From the NCBI GenBank assembly GCA_050251735.1, contig JBFWMF010000001.1:186001-250000 (forward strand): a DNA stretch of 64,000 bases, read 5' to 3'. Position 1 is the stretch's first letter. Each line of letters opens with the position of its first letter. Of this stretch, positions 51,208-61,000 are shown piece by piece. Source of the stretch: Desulfitobacterium sp050251735 (GTDB taxonomy: Bacteria > Bacillota > Desulfitobacteriia > Desulfitobacteriales > Desulfitobacteriaceae). Below the pieces are notes generated by a model. That model saw nothing but the letters and a program-made list of their open reading frames with translations. It was not told the DNA's origin and searched no databases. A program made the translations under genes and the position numbers.

Positions 51208-52151
51208 TAAAAACAAAGATTTGTGATCTTATCGGTATTGAGTACCCGATTTTTCAGGGGGGTATGGCTTGGACCGCTACAGGAGAACTAGCTGCGGCGG
51301 TATCCGAAGCGGGAGGCTTAGGAATTATCGGTGCTGGGCAAGCCCCCGCCGATTGGCTGAGGCAAGAGATCCACAAGATCAAAAAAAACACAAGCAAACC
51401 CTTTGGGGTCAATGTGATGCTTATGTCCCCTTTTGTCGAGGACGTCATGCAAGTTATCGTCGAGGAACGCGTTCCGGTCATCACCACGGGAGCAGGGAAC
51501 CCCGGTAAATATATCCCGATGCTTAAAGAAATCGGCACCAAGATAATCCCGGTGGTGGCTTCGGTGGCCTTAGCCAAGCGTCTAGAAAAAGCTGGGGTCG
51601 ATGCGCTGATTGCCGAAGGCATGGAATCCGGTGGTCATATCGGTGAAATCTGTACCTTACCCCTTGTGCCACAGGTGGTTGATGCTGTGAGTATCCCTGT
51701 CATCGCTGCCGGTGGAATCTATGATGGACGTGGATTGATTGCTGCCTTAGCTCTAGGGGCTGAGGGAGTGCAGATGGGAACTCGCTTTATGTGTGCGACA
51801 GAGTGTACTATTTCCCCGAAGGTTAAAGAGATGGTTATTAAAGCAAAGGATCGGGATACTGTCGTAACCGGACGTTCCACAGGCCATCCCGTTCGCTGCC
51901 TAGGCAATAAATTAACCCGTGAATTTGAACAACTGGAAAAGGCGGGAACTCCGCCGGAAGAGCTGGAAAAGATGGGGGCCGGAAAACTAAGGCTGGCCAT
52001 GGTTGAAGGAGATACCCAGAATGGGTCGGTGATGTCTGGGCAGATAGCCGGGGCAATCGTGAAACAGGAGTCCGCGGCTGAGATCGTTCGGGATGTGATG
52101 GAGGGGGCTGAGCGGGAGCTGGCGCGGCTTCGGGAGCAGTTCGGGAGGTAG
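51204..52151 (+). CDS. fabK: Enoyl-ACP reductase FabK
   Basis: An FMN-dependent TIM-barrel enoyl-ACP reductase related to nitronate monooxygenase. The 315-residue product has YPIFQGGMAWTATGELAAAVSEAGGLG, FGVNVMLMSPFV, the catalytic-His segment EGMESGGHIGE, and AAGGIYDGRGLIAALALGA. It starts at GTG inside the fabH stop with GAGGAG upstream. Its place in the fap cluster supports FabK over a nitronate enzyme. No FabI was seen in the window. Confidence 0.92.
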   Translation: MIKTKICDLIGIEYPIFQGGMAWTATGELAAAVSEAGGLGIIGAGQAPADWLRQEIHKIKKNTSKPFGVNVMLMSPFVEDVMQVIVEERVPVITTGAGNPGKYIPMLKEIGTKIIPVVASVALAKRLEKAGVDALIAEGMESGGHIGEICTLPLVPQVVDAVSIPVIAAGGIYDGRGLIAALALGAEGVQMGTRFMCATECTISPKVKEMVIKAKDRDTVVTGRSTGHPVRCLGNKLTREFEQLEKAGTPPEELEKMGAGKLRLAMVEGDTQNGSVMSGQIAGAIVKQESAAEIVRDVMEGAERELARLREQFGR

Positions 52152-52204
52152 CTTGGCTTTCGGTTCGAGTAGGCTTGTCTGGGGCTTTGCTGAGTAGGAT
52201 TTTC

Positions 52205-52445
52205 GGGTCATAGCTCGGGTCGTGTAGCTTTTCGCACATCGTTCACTCGGTAGCTCCGGGGCTGGCGCTCTCGCTTTCGGGGGAGCTCTGCCAAACCTCA
52301 GGGTAATACCTGAAGTGAACCGGCGGCGCCGCTACCCCCCGAAAGCATCGTTCGCCTGAACGCCCCTCCGCTAAAATCGTTCACTCCTGTGCGAAAAGCT
52401 ACGCTTAGGGGTCTTGGGAAAGAACGTGTAGAGCCTTTATGACCC
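52205..52445. repeat. Long-hairpin element B
   Basis: Nested arms are GGGTCATA (52205-52212) with TATGACCC (52438-52445), a perfect 15-bp pair GTAGCTTTTCGCACA (52224-52238) with its complement (52388-52402), CTTTCGGGGG (from 52274) with CCCCCCGAAAG (52335-52345), and an apical CCTCAGG / CCTGAAG hairpin (52296-52315). The whole folds into one long rod. It shares motifs such as GCTTTTCGC with element A but is not a copy of it. Confidence 0.75.
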
Positions 52446-52472
52446 AAGATTATTCTAATCCTAAGAAGCGAC

Positions 52473-52690
52473 CCAAGGACTTTGATTTACAGCTGAGAAC
52501 GGCTTCTAAGCGAGCAGCTACCCGTTCTTCGCGAAAAGCTTTCTGCGGAGTCGGGTTGGAAACAGGACGTTTCCAACCCGCTAGAGAGCCAAGGATGGCG
52601 ATTTAGCGGGGAACCCGACGGAGCGGAGAGCTTGAGCGTTAGAACGGGTGCGCGCAGCTTACAGAGTGAACGCGTAAAGCAAAGTCCTGG
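52473..52690 (-). repeat. Structured repeat element A, copy 2 (inverted)
   Basis: Homologous on the opposite strand to 13364-13576. Its helices are ACCCGTTCT (52520-52528) with AGAACGGGT (52641-52649), GTCGGGT (52550-52556) with ACCCGAC (52613-52619), CCCGCT (52577-52582) with AGCGGG (52605-52610), and the same apical GTTGGAAAC/GTTTCCAAC hairpin (52555-52577). Terminal arms lie at 52473-52490 and 52674-52690. Confidence 0.8.
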
Positions 52691-52792
52691 AGAACCTTAC
52701 TCAAACACCGATTGATGCCCCAAAACGCAACCCGAGCGACGGAAAACCGCCCTAGCGATCGACCTGAAATCAAGCCGAAAGGAGCAACCGAT

Positions 52793-53737
52793 TTGACCAA
52801 AATAGCATGTATCTTCCCCGGTCAAGGCTCCCAATATGTAGGGATGGGCAAAGATCTCTTCGCTACCTCTTGGGGAAATGAAGTTTTAGAGACTGGTAAG
52901 CGAGTTCTTGGGGAAGAATTTATAAGGGTCCTCTTCGAAGGACCCGATGAGGAATTGAAAAAAACCGCAAATACCCAACCGGCGATCTTACTGACCAGTG
53001 CGGCAGCCTGGCAGGGGATTCAGGAGTCAGGGCTGCAACCTGATTATTTTGCCGGTCATAGCCTTGGGGAGTATTCTGCTTATGTGGCAGCTGGTAGTAT
53101 TTCCTTGGCAGAGGCCTTAAGCGTCGTGCGTCGACGGGGTGAGCTGATGCAAGCAGCCGTCCCCGAGGGTCAGGGGACTATGGCGGCCATCCTTGGCTTA
53201 GAAACCCTTAAGGTGGTAGAAGCCTGCCAAAAAGCAAGGACTGAATCAGGCGGAGTCGTAGGACCGGCCAATTATAATTCGCCCGGTCAGATCGTGATCT
53301 CCGGAGAGGCAGATGCGGTTCAAAAGGCATGTCAATATGCCAAAGAGCTGGGGGCGAAGCGAGCCATGCCCTTGGCCGTCAATGGCCCCTTTCATTCACC
53401 TTTAATGAAGGACGTAGGCAGGGATTTGCGCCCTGTGCTCGAAAGTATAAATTGGCAACAACCCAGTGCCCCAGTTATCTCCAATATCGATGCCGCTGAG
53501 GTTACAGATCAGGGTGTTGTTGTGGAAAGCTTAGTTCGCCAAGTGAGTGGAGCAGTGCTCTGGGAGCAAACCATCCGCCACCTCGAGGAGCAGGGGGTGG
53601 ATACCTTTATTGAGCTGGGGCCGGGGAAGGTTTTAACAGGTTTAGTGAAGAAAATTCTTCCCGGGGTAACGCTGCTGAATGTAGAGGATTTAACTTCTCT
53701 GGAAAAGCTACTTGCATATTTAAAGGAGAGTAGATAA
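52793..53737 (+). CDS. fabD: Malonyl-CoA:ACP transacylase
   Basis: The TTG at 52793 (MTKIACIFPGQGSQYVGMGK) lies 8 nt after AAAGGAG; an ATG further upstream adds a non-homologous leader reaching toward the repeat. 314 residues. It has the nucleophile motif GHSLGEYSAYVAAG, VVGPANYNSPGQIVISG and NGPFHSPLM with catalytic His. It loads malonyl groups onto ACP. fabG follows after 1 bp. Confidence 0.95.
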   Translation: MTKIACIFPGQGSQYVGMGKDLFATSWGNEVLETGKRVLGEEFIRVLFEGPDEELKKTANTQPAILLTSAAAWQGIQESGLQPDYFAGHSLGEYSAYVAAGSISLAEALSVVRRRGELMQAAVPEGQGTMAAILGLETLKVVEACQKARTESGGVVGPANYNSPGQIVISGEADAVQKACQYAKELGAKRAMPLAVNGPFHSPLMKDVGRDLRPVLESINWQQPSAPVISNIDAAEVTDQGVVVESLVRQVSGAVLWEQTIRHLEEQGVDTFIELGPGKVLTGLVKKILPGVTLLNVEDLTSLEKLLAYLKESR

Positions 53738-53738
53738 A

Positions 53739-54482
53739 ATGTTGCTTGATAATAGCGTAGCCATTGTAACTGGTGGAGGGCGTGGTATCGGGCGTGCCAT
53801 TGCCTTGGAGTTAGCTCGTGGGGGAGCTAAGGTCGTGGTGAATTATGCAGGACATGCTGAAAAAGCCGAGGAAACGGTGCGTTTTATTCAGGAGATGGGT
53901 GGAGACGCTTGTGCAGTTCAGGCGGATGTCAGCCAAGGCGAGGATGTGGAACGACTGATTGAGACCACCCTTAAGACCTATGGTAAGATAGATATCTTGG
54001 TTAATAATGCAGGTATCACACGTGATACATTGTTGCTACGCATGAAGGAAGTTGATTGGGATGCAGTATTGGATACGAATCTCAAAGGGGTATTCTTATG
54101 CACCAAGGCTGTCAGCAAATCAATGATGAAGCAGCGTTCGGGAGTTATAATCAACATCACTTCCGTAGTGGGTATTAGCGGTAATGCTGGGCAAGCGAAT
54201 TACTCCGCAGCCAAAGCAGGGATTATCGGTTTTACAAAGTCCGTGGCTAAGGAGCTGGCATCTCGAGGAATTCGAGTGAATGCAGTCGCTCCAGGGTATA
54301 TTTCTACGGATATGACGGAATCCTTAGCAGAAGGAGTAAAGGATCAAGTGCTAGGGCAAATCCCCTTGAACAGAATGGGTAAACCCGAGGACGTGGCACA
54401 GGCTGTGGTCTTTTTGGCCTCACCCTTAGCGTCCTATGTTACCGGACAAATTCTTTCCGTCGATGGCGGAATGGCGATGTAG
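53739..54482 (+). CDS. fabG: 3-oxoacyl-ACP reductase
   Basis: The 247-residue short-chain dehydrogenase has the NADPH motif TGGGRGIGRAIA, NNAGITRD, and the catalytic Ser-Tyr-Lys in ITSVVGISGNAGQANYSAAKAG. The C-terminal block VTGQILSVDGGMAM is typical of FabG. It reduces beta-ketoacyl-ACP in the elongation cycle. It lies between fabD and acpP. Confidence 0.96.
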   Translation: MLLDNSVAIVTGGGRGIGRAIALELARGGAKVVVNYAGHAEKAEETVRFIQEMGGDACAVQADVSQGEDVERLIETTLKTYGKIDILVNNAGITRDTLLLRMKEVDWDAVLDTNLKGVFLCTKAVSKSMMKQRSGVIINITSVVGISGNAGQANYSAAKAGIIGFTKSVAKELASRGIRVNAVAPGYISTDMTESLAEGVKDQVLGQIPLNRMGKPEDVAQAVVFLASPLASYVTGQILSVDGGMAM

Positions 54483-54522
54483 CACATCCCCATCCAGTAT
54501 TGAGAGGAGGTGAACAGGAAGA

Positions 54523-54750
54523 ATGAGCGCATTTGACAAAGTAAAATCGATCGTGGTGGATCAACTTGGGGTAGAAGAAGATGAAATTACCTTAGAAACA
54601 ACTTTCGCAGATCTTAATGCGGATTCCTTAGATATCGTTGAACTTATTATGGCTCTTGAAGAGGAATTTGATCTCGATATTCCGGATGAGGATGCAGAGA
54701 AAATCCGCACTGTGGGGGATGCTGTAAACTACATCAAGGAAAATAAGTAG
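54523..54750 (+). CDS. acpP: Acyl carrier protein
   Basis: The 75-residue acidic four-helix protein has the phosphopantetheine-site motif DSL in NADSLDIVELIMALEEEF. GAGGAGGTGAAC precedes the ATG. It carries acyl chains for the Fab enzymes and PlsX. Confidence 0.97.
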   Translation: MSAFDKVKSIVVDQLGVEEDEITLETTFADLNADSLDIVELIMALEEEFDLDIPDEDAEKIRTVGDAVNYIKENK

Positions 54751-54764
54751 CCCAGAGCACATAG

Positions 54765-54797
54765 AGAGTCCCGTAGAATGCTGCGGGACTTTCTTAT
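54765..54797 (+). terminator. Terminator after acpP
   Basis: AGTCCCG / CGGGACT stem (54767-54773 and 54784-54790) followed by a T-rich tract. Confidence 0.8.
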
Positions 54798-55009
54798 AAA
54801 GCTTTTTTTCTTTGAGTTCCGCGGGGGTTGCTAAGCTGAATTTAGGAGCAGGTAACAATTTTATCCTTATGAGGATGGAATGATGAATTGGTTGGAACTG
54901 AAAGATTTATATAAATTCAGACCAAGGAATAAAAAGTCAAGGATTTCATAAAGAAATCAAAGTGGAAGATATCGGTAGCAAACCTTTTGAATTGAATGGA
55001 GGAACTTAA

Positions 55010-55954
55010 GTGAAAATACCAGAACTCCACCTGGCCAATCATGTCGCCAAAATGCCCGTTATTCAAGGGGGCATGGCTGTGCGTATATCGATGGCCCCTT
55101 TAGCAGCAGCAGTTGCAGAGGAGGGTGGTATCGGCATCATTGCCGGAAGTGGTTTAACTGTTGAAGAATTAAAACAAGAAATTCGTGAAGCGAGAAGACG
55201 CACTTCGGGAATTATCGGGGTCAATGTCATGTTTGCCGTAAGTGAATTCGCTCAGCTGGTTAAAGCGGCCTTTGAGGAGAAGATCGATTTGCTCATCTCC
55301 GGTGCAGGCTTTTCGCGAGATATGTTCACCTGGGGCAAAGAAGCGGGCATTCCTGTGCTACCCATTGTATCTTCGGTAAAGCTTGCCCGTTTATCGGAAA
55401 AGCTCGGAGCGGCAGCTGTCATTGTGGAAGGCGCAGAAGCAGGGGGACATTTAGGCACGGATCGATCCATGCGGGAGATTCTTCCGGAGGTTAAAGAAGC
55501 TGTGAAAATCCCAGTCATCGGTGCCGGTGGGGTAGTAGATGGCAAGGATGTTGCAGATGTACTGCGGTTAGGAGCTGACGGAGTGCAAATGGGCACTCGA
55601 TTTGCCCTAAGTACGGAGAGCAGCGCTGCACCAGAGTGGAAGCAGCATCTGATTCAGGCTCAGGGTGAGGATATGGTCATTGTGCATAGCCCGGTCGGGT
55701 TACCGGGACGGGGGATTCGGAATCCCTTTACCGACGCTTTAACTGAAGGCAAAGATATGCGGCGGATCGGTTGTGACCAATGTCTTAAGCATTGCGAACG
55801 CAATTTTTGCATTATGGATCGCTTGATCAAGGCACAGCAAGGAGATATGAACGAAGGCTTGGTGTTCTCAGGGGCCGAATACACTCGGATAAAAGAGGTT
55901 TTATCTGTGCATGAGATATTTGAAAATATTCGTGAAGAGATCCTCAGGGCTTAA
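55010..55954 (+). CDS. Second FabK/nitronate monooxygenase-family flavoprotein
   Basis: The 314-residue product shares the FMN TIM-barrel blocks IQGGMAVRISMAPLAAAVAEEGGIG, GVNVMFAVSEF, EGAEAGGHLGTDRSM and GAGGVVDGKDVADVLRLGADG. It differs from the first FabK by a cysteine-rich C-terminal segment (CDQCLKHCERNFC). It could be an alternative enoyl-ACP reductase or a nitronate monooxygenase-like enzyme. Its place between acpP and fabF favours a lipid role. It starts at GTG after GGAGGAAC. Confidence 0.85.
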   Translation: MKIPELHLANHVAKMPVIQGGMAVRISMAPLAAAVAEEGGIGIIAGSGLTVEELKQEIREARRRTSGIIGVNVMFAVSEFAQLVKAAFEEKIDLLISGAGFSRDMFTWGKEAGIPVLPIVSSVKLARLSEKLGAAAVIVEGAEAGGHLGTDRSMREILPEVKEAVKIPVIGAGGVVDGKDVADVLRLGADGVQMGTRFALSTESSAAPEWKQHLIQAQGEDMVIVHSPVGLPGRGIRNPFTDALTEGKDMRRIGCDQCLKHCERNFCIMDRLIKAQQGDMNEGLVFSGAEYTRIKEVLSVHEIFENIREEILRA

Positions 55955-55982
55955 TTCTAGATAGAGTAAAAGGAGGACAAAA

Positions 55983-57221
55983 ATGAATAAGAAACGAGCG
56001 GTAATTACAGGTATGGGAGTCGTTTCCCCTGTAGGCAATACATTAGAGAAGTTCTGGGATAGCTTGATTAAGGGACAATCTGGAATTGATTTTGTGACTC
56101 GATTTGATGTCAGTGAGATGCCTACCAAAGTAGCGGCCGAAGTCAAAGACTTCGAACCTACCGATTGGTTGGATCGTAAAGAAAGCCGCCATATGGACCG
56201 CTTCACCCAATTAGCCATGGCAGCTGCCAAAATGGCCATTAAGGACTCAGATGTTGACTTGGATCAACTGGATAAGTCAAGAGCCAGTGTCATTATCGGA
56301 ACGGGTGTCGGCGGAGTGACTACCCTTGAGCAACAGAAGGAAGTTCTGATGGAAAGAGGCCCAGGAAGAATCAGTCCCTTCTTTATTCCCATGCTGATTT
56401 CCAACATGGCAGCCGGTCATATCTCCATTGAGTTTGGCTTCCAAGGCTCCAGCTTAAGTGTGGCTACGGCCTGTGCTTCGGCAACGAACGCCATTGGTGA
56501 AGGAATGCGACTCATCGAGAACGGCTATGCGGATGTGGTGGTTTGCGGAGGAACAGAAGCACCGATTATTCCGCTGGCTTTTGCCGGATTTTGTGCCATG
56601 AAGGCCATGTCTACAGAGAAGGATATTCCTCATGAGGGCTGTCGGCCCTTTGATGCCAGACGGTCAGGATTTGTCATGGGGGAAGGGGCCGGAATTCTCG
56701 TTCTGGAATCCGAAGAGCATGCTCAAAAGCGTCAAGCCAGAATTTATGCTGAGCTTTCCGGCTATGGTAGCACCTGTGATGCATACCATATCACTTCTCC
56801 GGCACCGGGTGGCGTCGGAGCCATTCAGTCTATGAAACTAGCCTTAGAAGGAGCGCAGGTTCTCCCGGAGGCTGTGGATTATATTAATGCCCATGGCACA
56901 GGTACTAACGCCAATGATGCGGCTGAAACAGCAGCCATTAAGTCCCTTTTTGGGGAGGCTGCTCACAAGGTTGCCATCAGCTCCACTAAATCCATGACGG
57001 GGCATCTCTTAGGCGCCGCAGGAGCTATCGAGGCTATTGCCTGTGTCTTAACGATTAAAAATGGGGTGATTCCACCGACCATGAGCTATGGTGAGCCGGA
57101 CCCAGAATGCGATTTAGATTATGTCCCGAATAAAGCACGGCAGAAAGAAGTCAATGTAGCTTTATCAAATACCTTTGGTTTTGGGGGACATAATGCTACA
57201 ATTGTAATGAAGAAGTTATAG
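55983..57221 (+). CDS. fabF: 3-oxoacyl-ACP synthase II
   Basis: The 412-residue condensing enzyme has the Cys-His-His triad in VATACASATNAIGEG, NAHGTGTNANDAAET and STKSMTGHLLGAAGAIEA. It elongates acyl-ACP with malonyl-ACP. AAAGGAGG lies before the ATG. rnc follows after 21 bp, as in many Firmicutes. Confidence 0.96.
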   Translation: MNKKRAVITGMGVVSPVGNTLEKFWDSLIKGQSGIDFVTRFDVSEMPTKVAAEVKDFEPTDWLDRKESRHMDRFTQLAMAAAKMAIKDSDVDLDQLDKSRASVIIGTGVGGVTTLEQQKEVLMERGPGRISPFFIPMLISNMAAGHISIEFGFQGSSLSVATACASATNAIGEGMRLIENGYADVVVCGGTEAPIIPLAFAGFCAMKAMSTEKDIPHEGCRPFDARRSGFVMGEGAGILVLESEEHAQKRQARIYAELSGYGSTCDAYHITSPAPGGVGAIQSMKLALEGAQVLPEAVDYINAHGTGTNANDAAETAAIKSLFGEAAHKVAISSTKSMTGHLLGAAGAIEAIACVLTIKNGVIPPTMSYGEPDPECDLDYVPNKARQKEVNVALSNTFGFGGHNATIVMKKL

Positions 57222-57242
57222 GTTGATAAGGAGTTTTAAGCG

Positions 57243-58031
57243 GTGGATAATAAACATCACGGCACCGGAAAAGTGCCAAAGCACAATCTCCATGGGAATA
57301 CACGCCACAAGTATCACGCAGACTCTGTGAAGCGTATTCCTACTGGCATTGATTTGGCAAAACGGTTGGAGCTAGATACACCTCCTAACCGTTTGTTAAC
57401 TACCGCTTTGACCCATCCTTCGTACTTGTTCGAAAATCCACAATCCGGTCTTGACAATAATCAAAGGCTGGAGTTTCTGGGTGATGCAATCCTAGATTTT
57501 GTGGTGGCAGAGTATCTTTACCTGAGTTATCCGGAACGACCCGAAGGGGAATTAACCAAGATGCGGGCGGCGGTGGTCAATGAGAGCACTTTAGCCCGCA
57601 CGGCTAAAAAGATCCAGCTCGGGAAAGAACTGCTTTTAGGTAAAGGGGAACAAGTCTCAGGCGGTAGGGAAAGACCTTCTATTTTAGCAGATGCCTGGGA
57701 GGCAGTGGTAGGAGCCATCTATCTGCAATATGGTTTTCAAGAAGCAAGACGGGTCATCTTAACGCTGTTGAAGGATGAAATTACTGAAGTGGCACAAGGC
57801 AATTATGGAGATTATAAGACCATGCTTCAGGAAAAGGCCCAACGTGAAGAAACAGAAGTCAGTTATCGCATCCTAGCCGAAGAAGGTCCCGACCATAATA
57901 AACGCTTTACGGCCGGAGTCTACCTGAAAGGGAGCCTGCGCGGAAAAGGCACAGGACGCACCAAAAAGGAAGCAGAGCAACGTGCTGCCCAACAAGTGCT
58001 AGATGAATTAGGAGGAGAGAATAATGGCTAA
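57243..58031 (+). CDS. rnc: Ribonuclease III
   Basis: Cleaves double-stranded RNA in rRNA and mRNA processing. The 262-residue product has the signature NQRLEFLGDAILDFVV, the second acidic site ADAWEAVVGAIYLQYG, and a C-terminal dsRNA-binding domain (about 185-258). A 33-residue N-terminal extension rich in His and Lys precedes the core. GTG start follows AAGGAG. It overlaps smc by 8 bp. Confidence 0.94.
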   Translation: MDNKHHGTGKVPKHNLHGNTRHKYHADSVKRIPTGIDLAKRLELDTPPNRLLTTALTHPSYLFENPQSGLDNNQRLEFLGDAILDFVVAEYLYLSYPERPEGELTKMRAAVVNESTLARTAKKIQLGKELLLGKGEQVSGGRERPSILADAWEAVVGAIYLQYGFQEARRVILTLLKDEITEVAQGNYGDYKTMLQEKAQREETEVSYRILAEEGPDHNKRFTAGVYLKGSLRGKGTGRTKKEAEQRAAQQVLDELGGENNG

Positions 58032-61000
58032 GGCCGCAGCTCTCCCTGTTTTCTTGAAATCCATTACGATCCAAGGGTTTAAGTCCTTTGCGGACAGAGT
58101 GAAGTTGGAATTAGGTCATGGTTTGAGTGTTGTCGTCGGACCCAATGGAAGCGGCAAGAGCAATGTAGCAGATGCGATTCGCTGGGTCCTCGGGGAACAG
58201 AGTGCCAAGAACCTGCGTGGCAGTAAGATGGAAGATGTCATTTTTGCAGGAAGCAGCGTGAGGCGACCCGTCGGGATGGCGGAGGTGTCCTTGGTTTTTG
58301 ATAATACCACAGGAATATTTCCTCTGGATTACCAGGAAGTTGTCATTACGCGGAGAGTTTATCGCGATGGCGAAGGACAATACTTTATTAATCGCTCTTC
58401 TTGCCGATTAAAAGATATCCATGAACTATTTATGGACACAGGTGCCGGAAAAGAAGGCTTCTCCATCATTGGTCAAGGCCGCGTGGAAGAGTTGCTCAAC
58501 CAAAAGTCCGAAGATCGCCGAACCATGCTTGAAGAAGCCTCAGGAATCACTAAATACCGAATGCGCAAACGGGAAGCACTTAAACGTTTGGATGAAACAG
58601 AACGTAATTTGGAACGGATCAGGGATATCTTAGTAGAAATCGAAGGACAACTGGGCCCCTTAGAAGAACAAGCGGCCATCGCCAAAGAAGCAGTTGAGTT
58701 AACTTCAGAGCAGAAGGCTCTCGAGATTGAGATTGTTACACATGATCTAAAAGAGGTGCGGACGAAGCTTACCTCTTCAGCTCAAGACACAGAGGAGCTC
58801 CAAGCAGCGATTGCTGCGACGGTGGCTGCTTTGGGCCAAAAGGAAAGCGAAATCCTCTATAGCAAGGTTAATCTCAATCAAGCTGATGAGAAAATTCAAA
58901 AGCAGCAGGAGACGACCTATGCCATCGATCAGTCGTTGAATGAAATCATCCAGGAGATACGACTTCGTCAGGAGCGGGAAGGCTATCTTGGTGAGCAAAT
59001 TTCCCGTGTCACAACGGAAGTAAAGGATAATGAAGAGAAGGTGCGCGGCAGCGCAGAACAACTAAGATCTGTTGAGAGTAGAAAATCCCTTCTCCTCAAG
59101 ACCATCCAAGAATCTAATCAGACTTTACAAGAGGATGAGCAGCGTTACGCCGAGGCGAAAGCCAAAAATGGTCTAGAAGAGCTGGAAGCTTTAAGGGGAA
59201 ACCTAGCCTTAGTTCAGAAAGAACTCACGGAATCAGCGGCAGAAATAAGCCGGGTAACGCACCAAATAGATACACTCGGCGCAAGTCAAAATCAATGGGT
59301 TAGCGAAAAAAAGGATAAAGAAGCAAGTCTCGCTACTTATGAGCAAGAGGAAGAGGTTATCCTAGACCAGATCAAGGTCCAAGAGGATCGGCACCAGGAC
59401 AGCCGTCAAGAGCTAGAGAAAATACAACTGGATTTGACACAACTCCGGGAGCAGAACAAGGTCAAGCAAAGTGAGCTTCGCCAGTGGAGTGGGGAATTAG
59501 AAAAGAAATCGGCCCGCTACCATGCTCTGAAGAATCTTGAAGATTCCTTGGAAGGCTATCAACGGGGCGTTCGCGAGCTCATGCAAGCTAAGAAGAAAGG
59601 CGTGGCAGCCTGTCAGCAGCTTTGTGGAACCTTGGCGGATTTGCTACAGGTGGAAGAACGACACGAGGTGGCTATTGAGGTAGCCTTAGGCGGGGGAATC
59701 CAGAACATCGTTGCCGAAACGGAAAAGGGTGCCAAAGAGGCCGTTCACTATCTAAAAACACATAATTTAGGGAGGGCGACGTTTTTACCCCTCGATGTCA
59801 TCCAAGGCGGGCAAACCAACGTAGCGAAAGAGGTTGCCAACGATCCCGGATTTATCGGGCTGGCTGTGAATCTCATTACTTTTCAGGAAAAATATCGTAA
59901 GGCTTTCGAATCCCAACTGGGGAGAATCGTCGTGGTTGCCGATATGGAGGCAGCGACTCGCGTGGCTCGCGCTTCTGGGTACCGTGCACGTATCGTCACC
60001 TTGGACGGTGATCAGGTTCATCCGGGTGGCTCTTTGACCGGGGGTAGCTACCAGAGAAAAGGTGCCAATATCTTAGGACGGTCTCGAGAGCTCCAGGAAC
60101 TGCAGCAGGAATGCGATGTTCGACGTGGGCAGCTGCGAAAACTTGAAGAGGAAATCAATCTGCTCAATACCCGGATGCAAAGGCAAGAAGAAGGTCTTAA
60201 AGCACTTGCCGGTGAAGAGCAAGAACTAAAATCCGCTCTGGCTGTACTAAGAACCAACCAGCTTAACCTTCATGAACAAATTCAGCGCCTGAAGGCCGAA
60301 ATTACGGATCTCAATCTTCGTCTGGACGGAATGAATCAGGAGGGTGAGGAACTGCTCCGCCAAAAAACAAGGAGAGAAGAGGAGCAGCTTCAGCTTAAAG
60401 CACGCCTCCATGAAGCAGAAGGGGCTTTAAGCCTGCAAGAGGAACAAAATCAAAAGGCAAGTCGCGAGCTAGAGGTGTTTCAAGAGAGCTTGACCCAAGC
60501 GAAGATTCAGGCTGCTAAGTGGGAGCAAGAGCTTAAACAAGCCACTGAGCGCATAGAAGAAGGACAGGCCATCCTTTTGGAAAGCAACCTGCTCCTCGAG
60601 CAAAAACGCCAGGACCTGGTGGAGTTAGAAGAGGGGAAAGCTCGTATAGTCCAAGAGCAAAGGGATTGGGATACCCAACGCCAGGAAGCGGCAGAGCGTC
60701 AGCAGCAAGCTCAGGAAATGCTGGTTGCCTTGCGCCAAGAGCGTGAGGTTCTATCCAAGGAGCTCATGGAACAGGAACGCCTAGCTCAAAATCAAAGGCA
60801 AGAACAGCAAGGATTGGAGCAAAAGCTTCATAATCTAGAGGTGAGGCTGGCGCGCTGGGACGCAGAGTGGGAAACCGGTTATAAGCGCTTACAAGAGGAA
60901 TTTGTTTTAACCTGGGAAGAGGCTCAAGCCTACCATACTGAACGAAGCCAGGGGGGGCTGACTGCTAGGGTTCAAGAAATCAAACAACGGCTCGAATCCT

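Larger units (their letters stand above)
52152..52792. other. Large intergenic region with two palindromic elements (fabK-fabD)
   Basis: No gene was recognised. It is almost filled by element B (52205-52445) and element A copy 2 (52473-52690). It is GC-richer than its surroundings and full of inverted repeats. It splits the usual fabK-fabD-fabG series. No promoter or FapR box was seen before fabD. Confidence 0.75.

Noticed and set aside
52160..52180. GGTTCGA-like tRNA T-loop motif
   Set aside because: No acceptor, D or anticodon stems can be built around it; no tRNA was found anywhere in the window.
54882..54951. 22-codon frame (MNWLELKDLYKF...) before the second FabK-like gene
   Set aside because: It has a passable ribosome-binding site but is very short, with no family or conservation visible.
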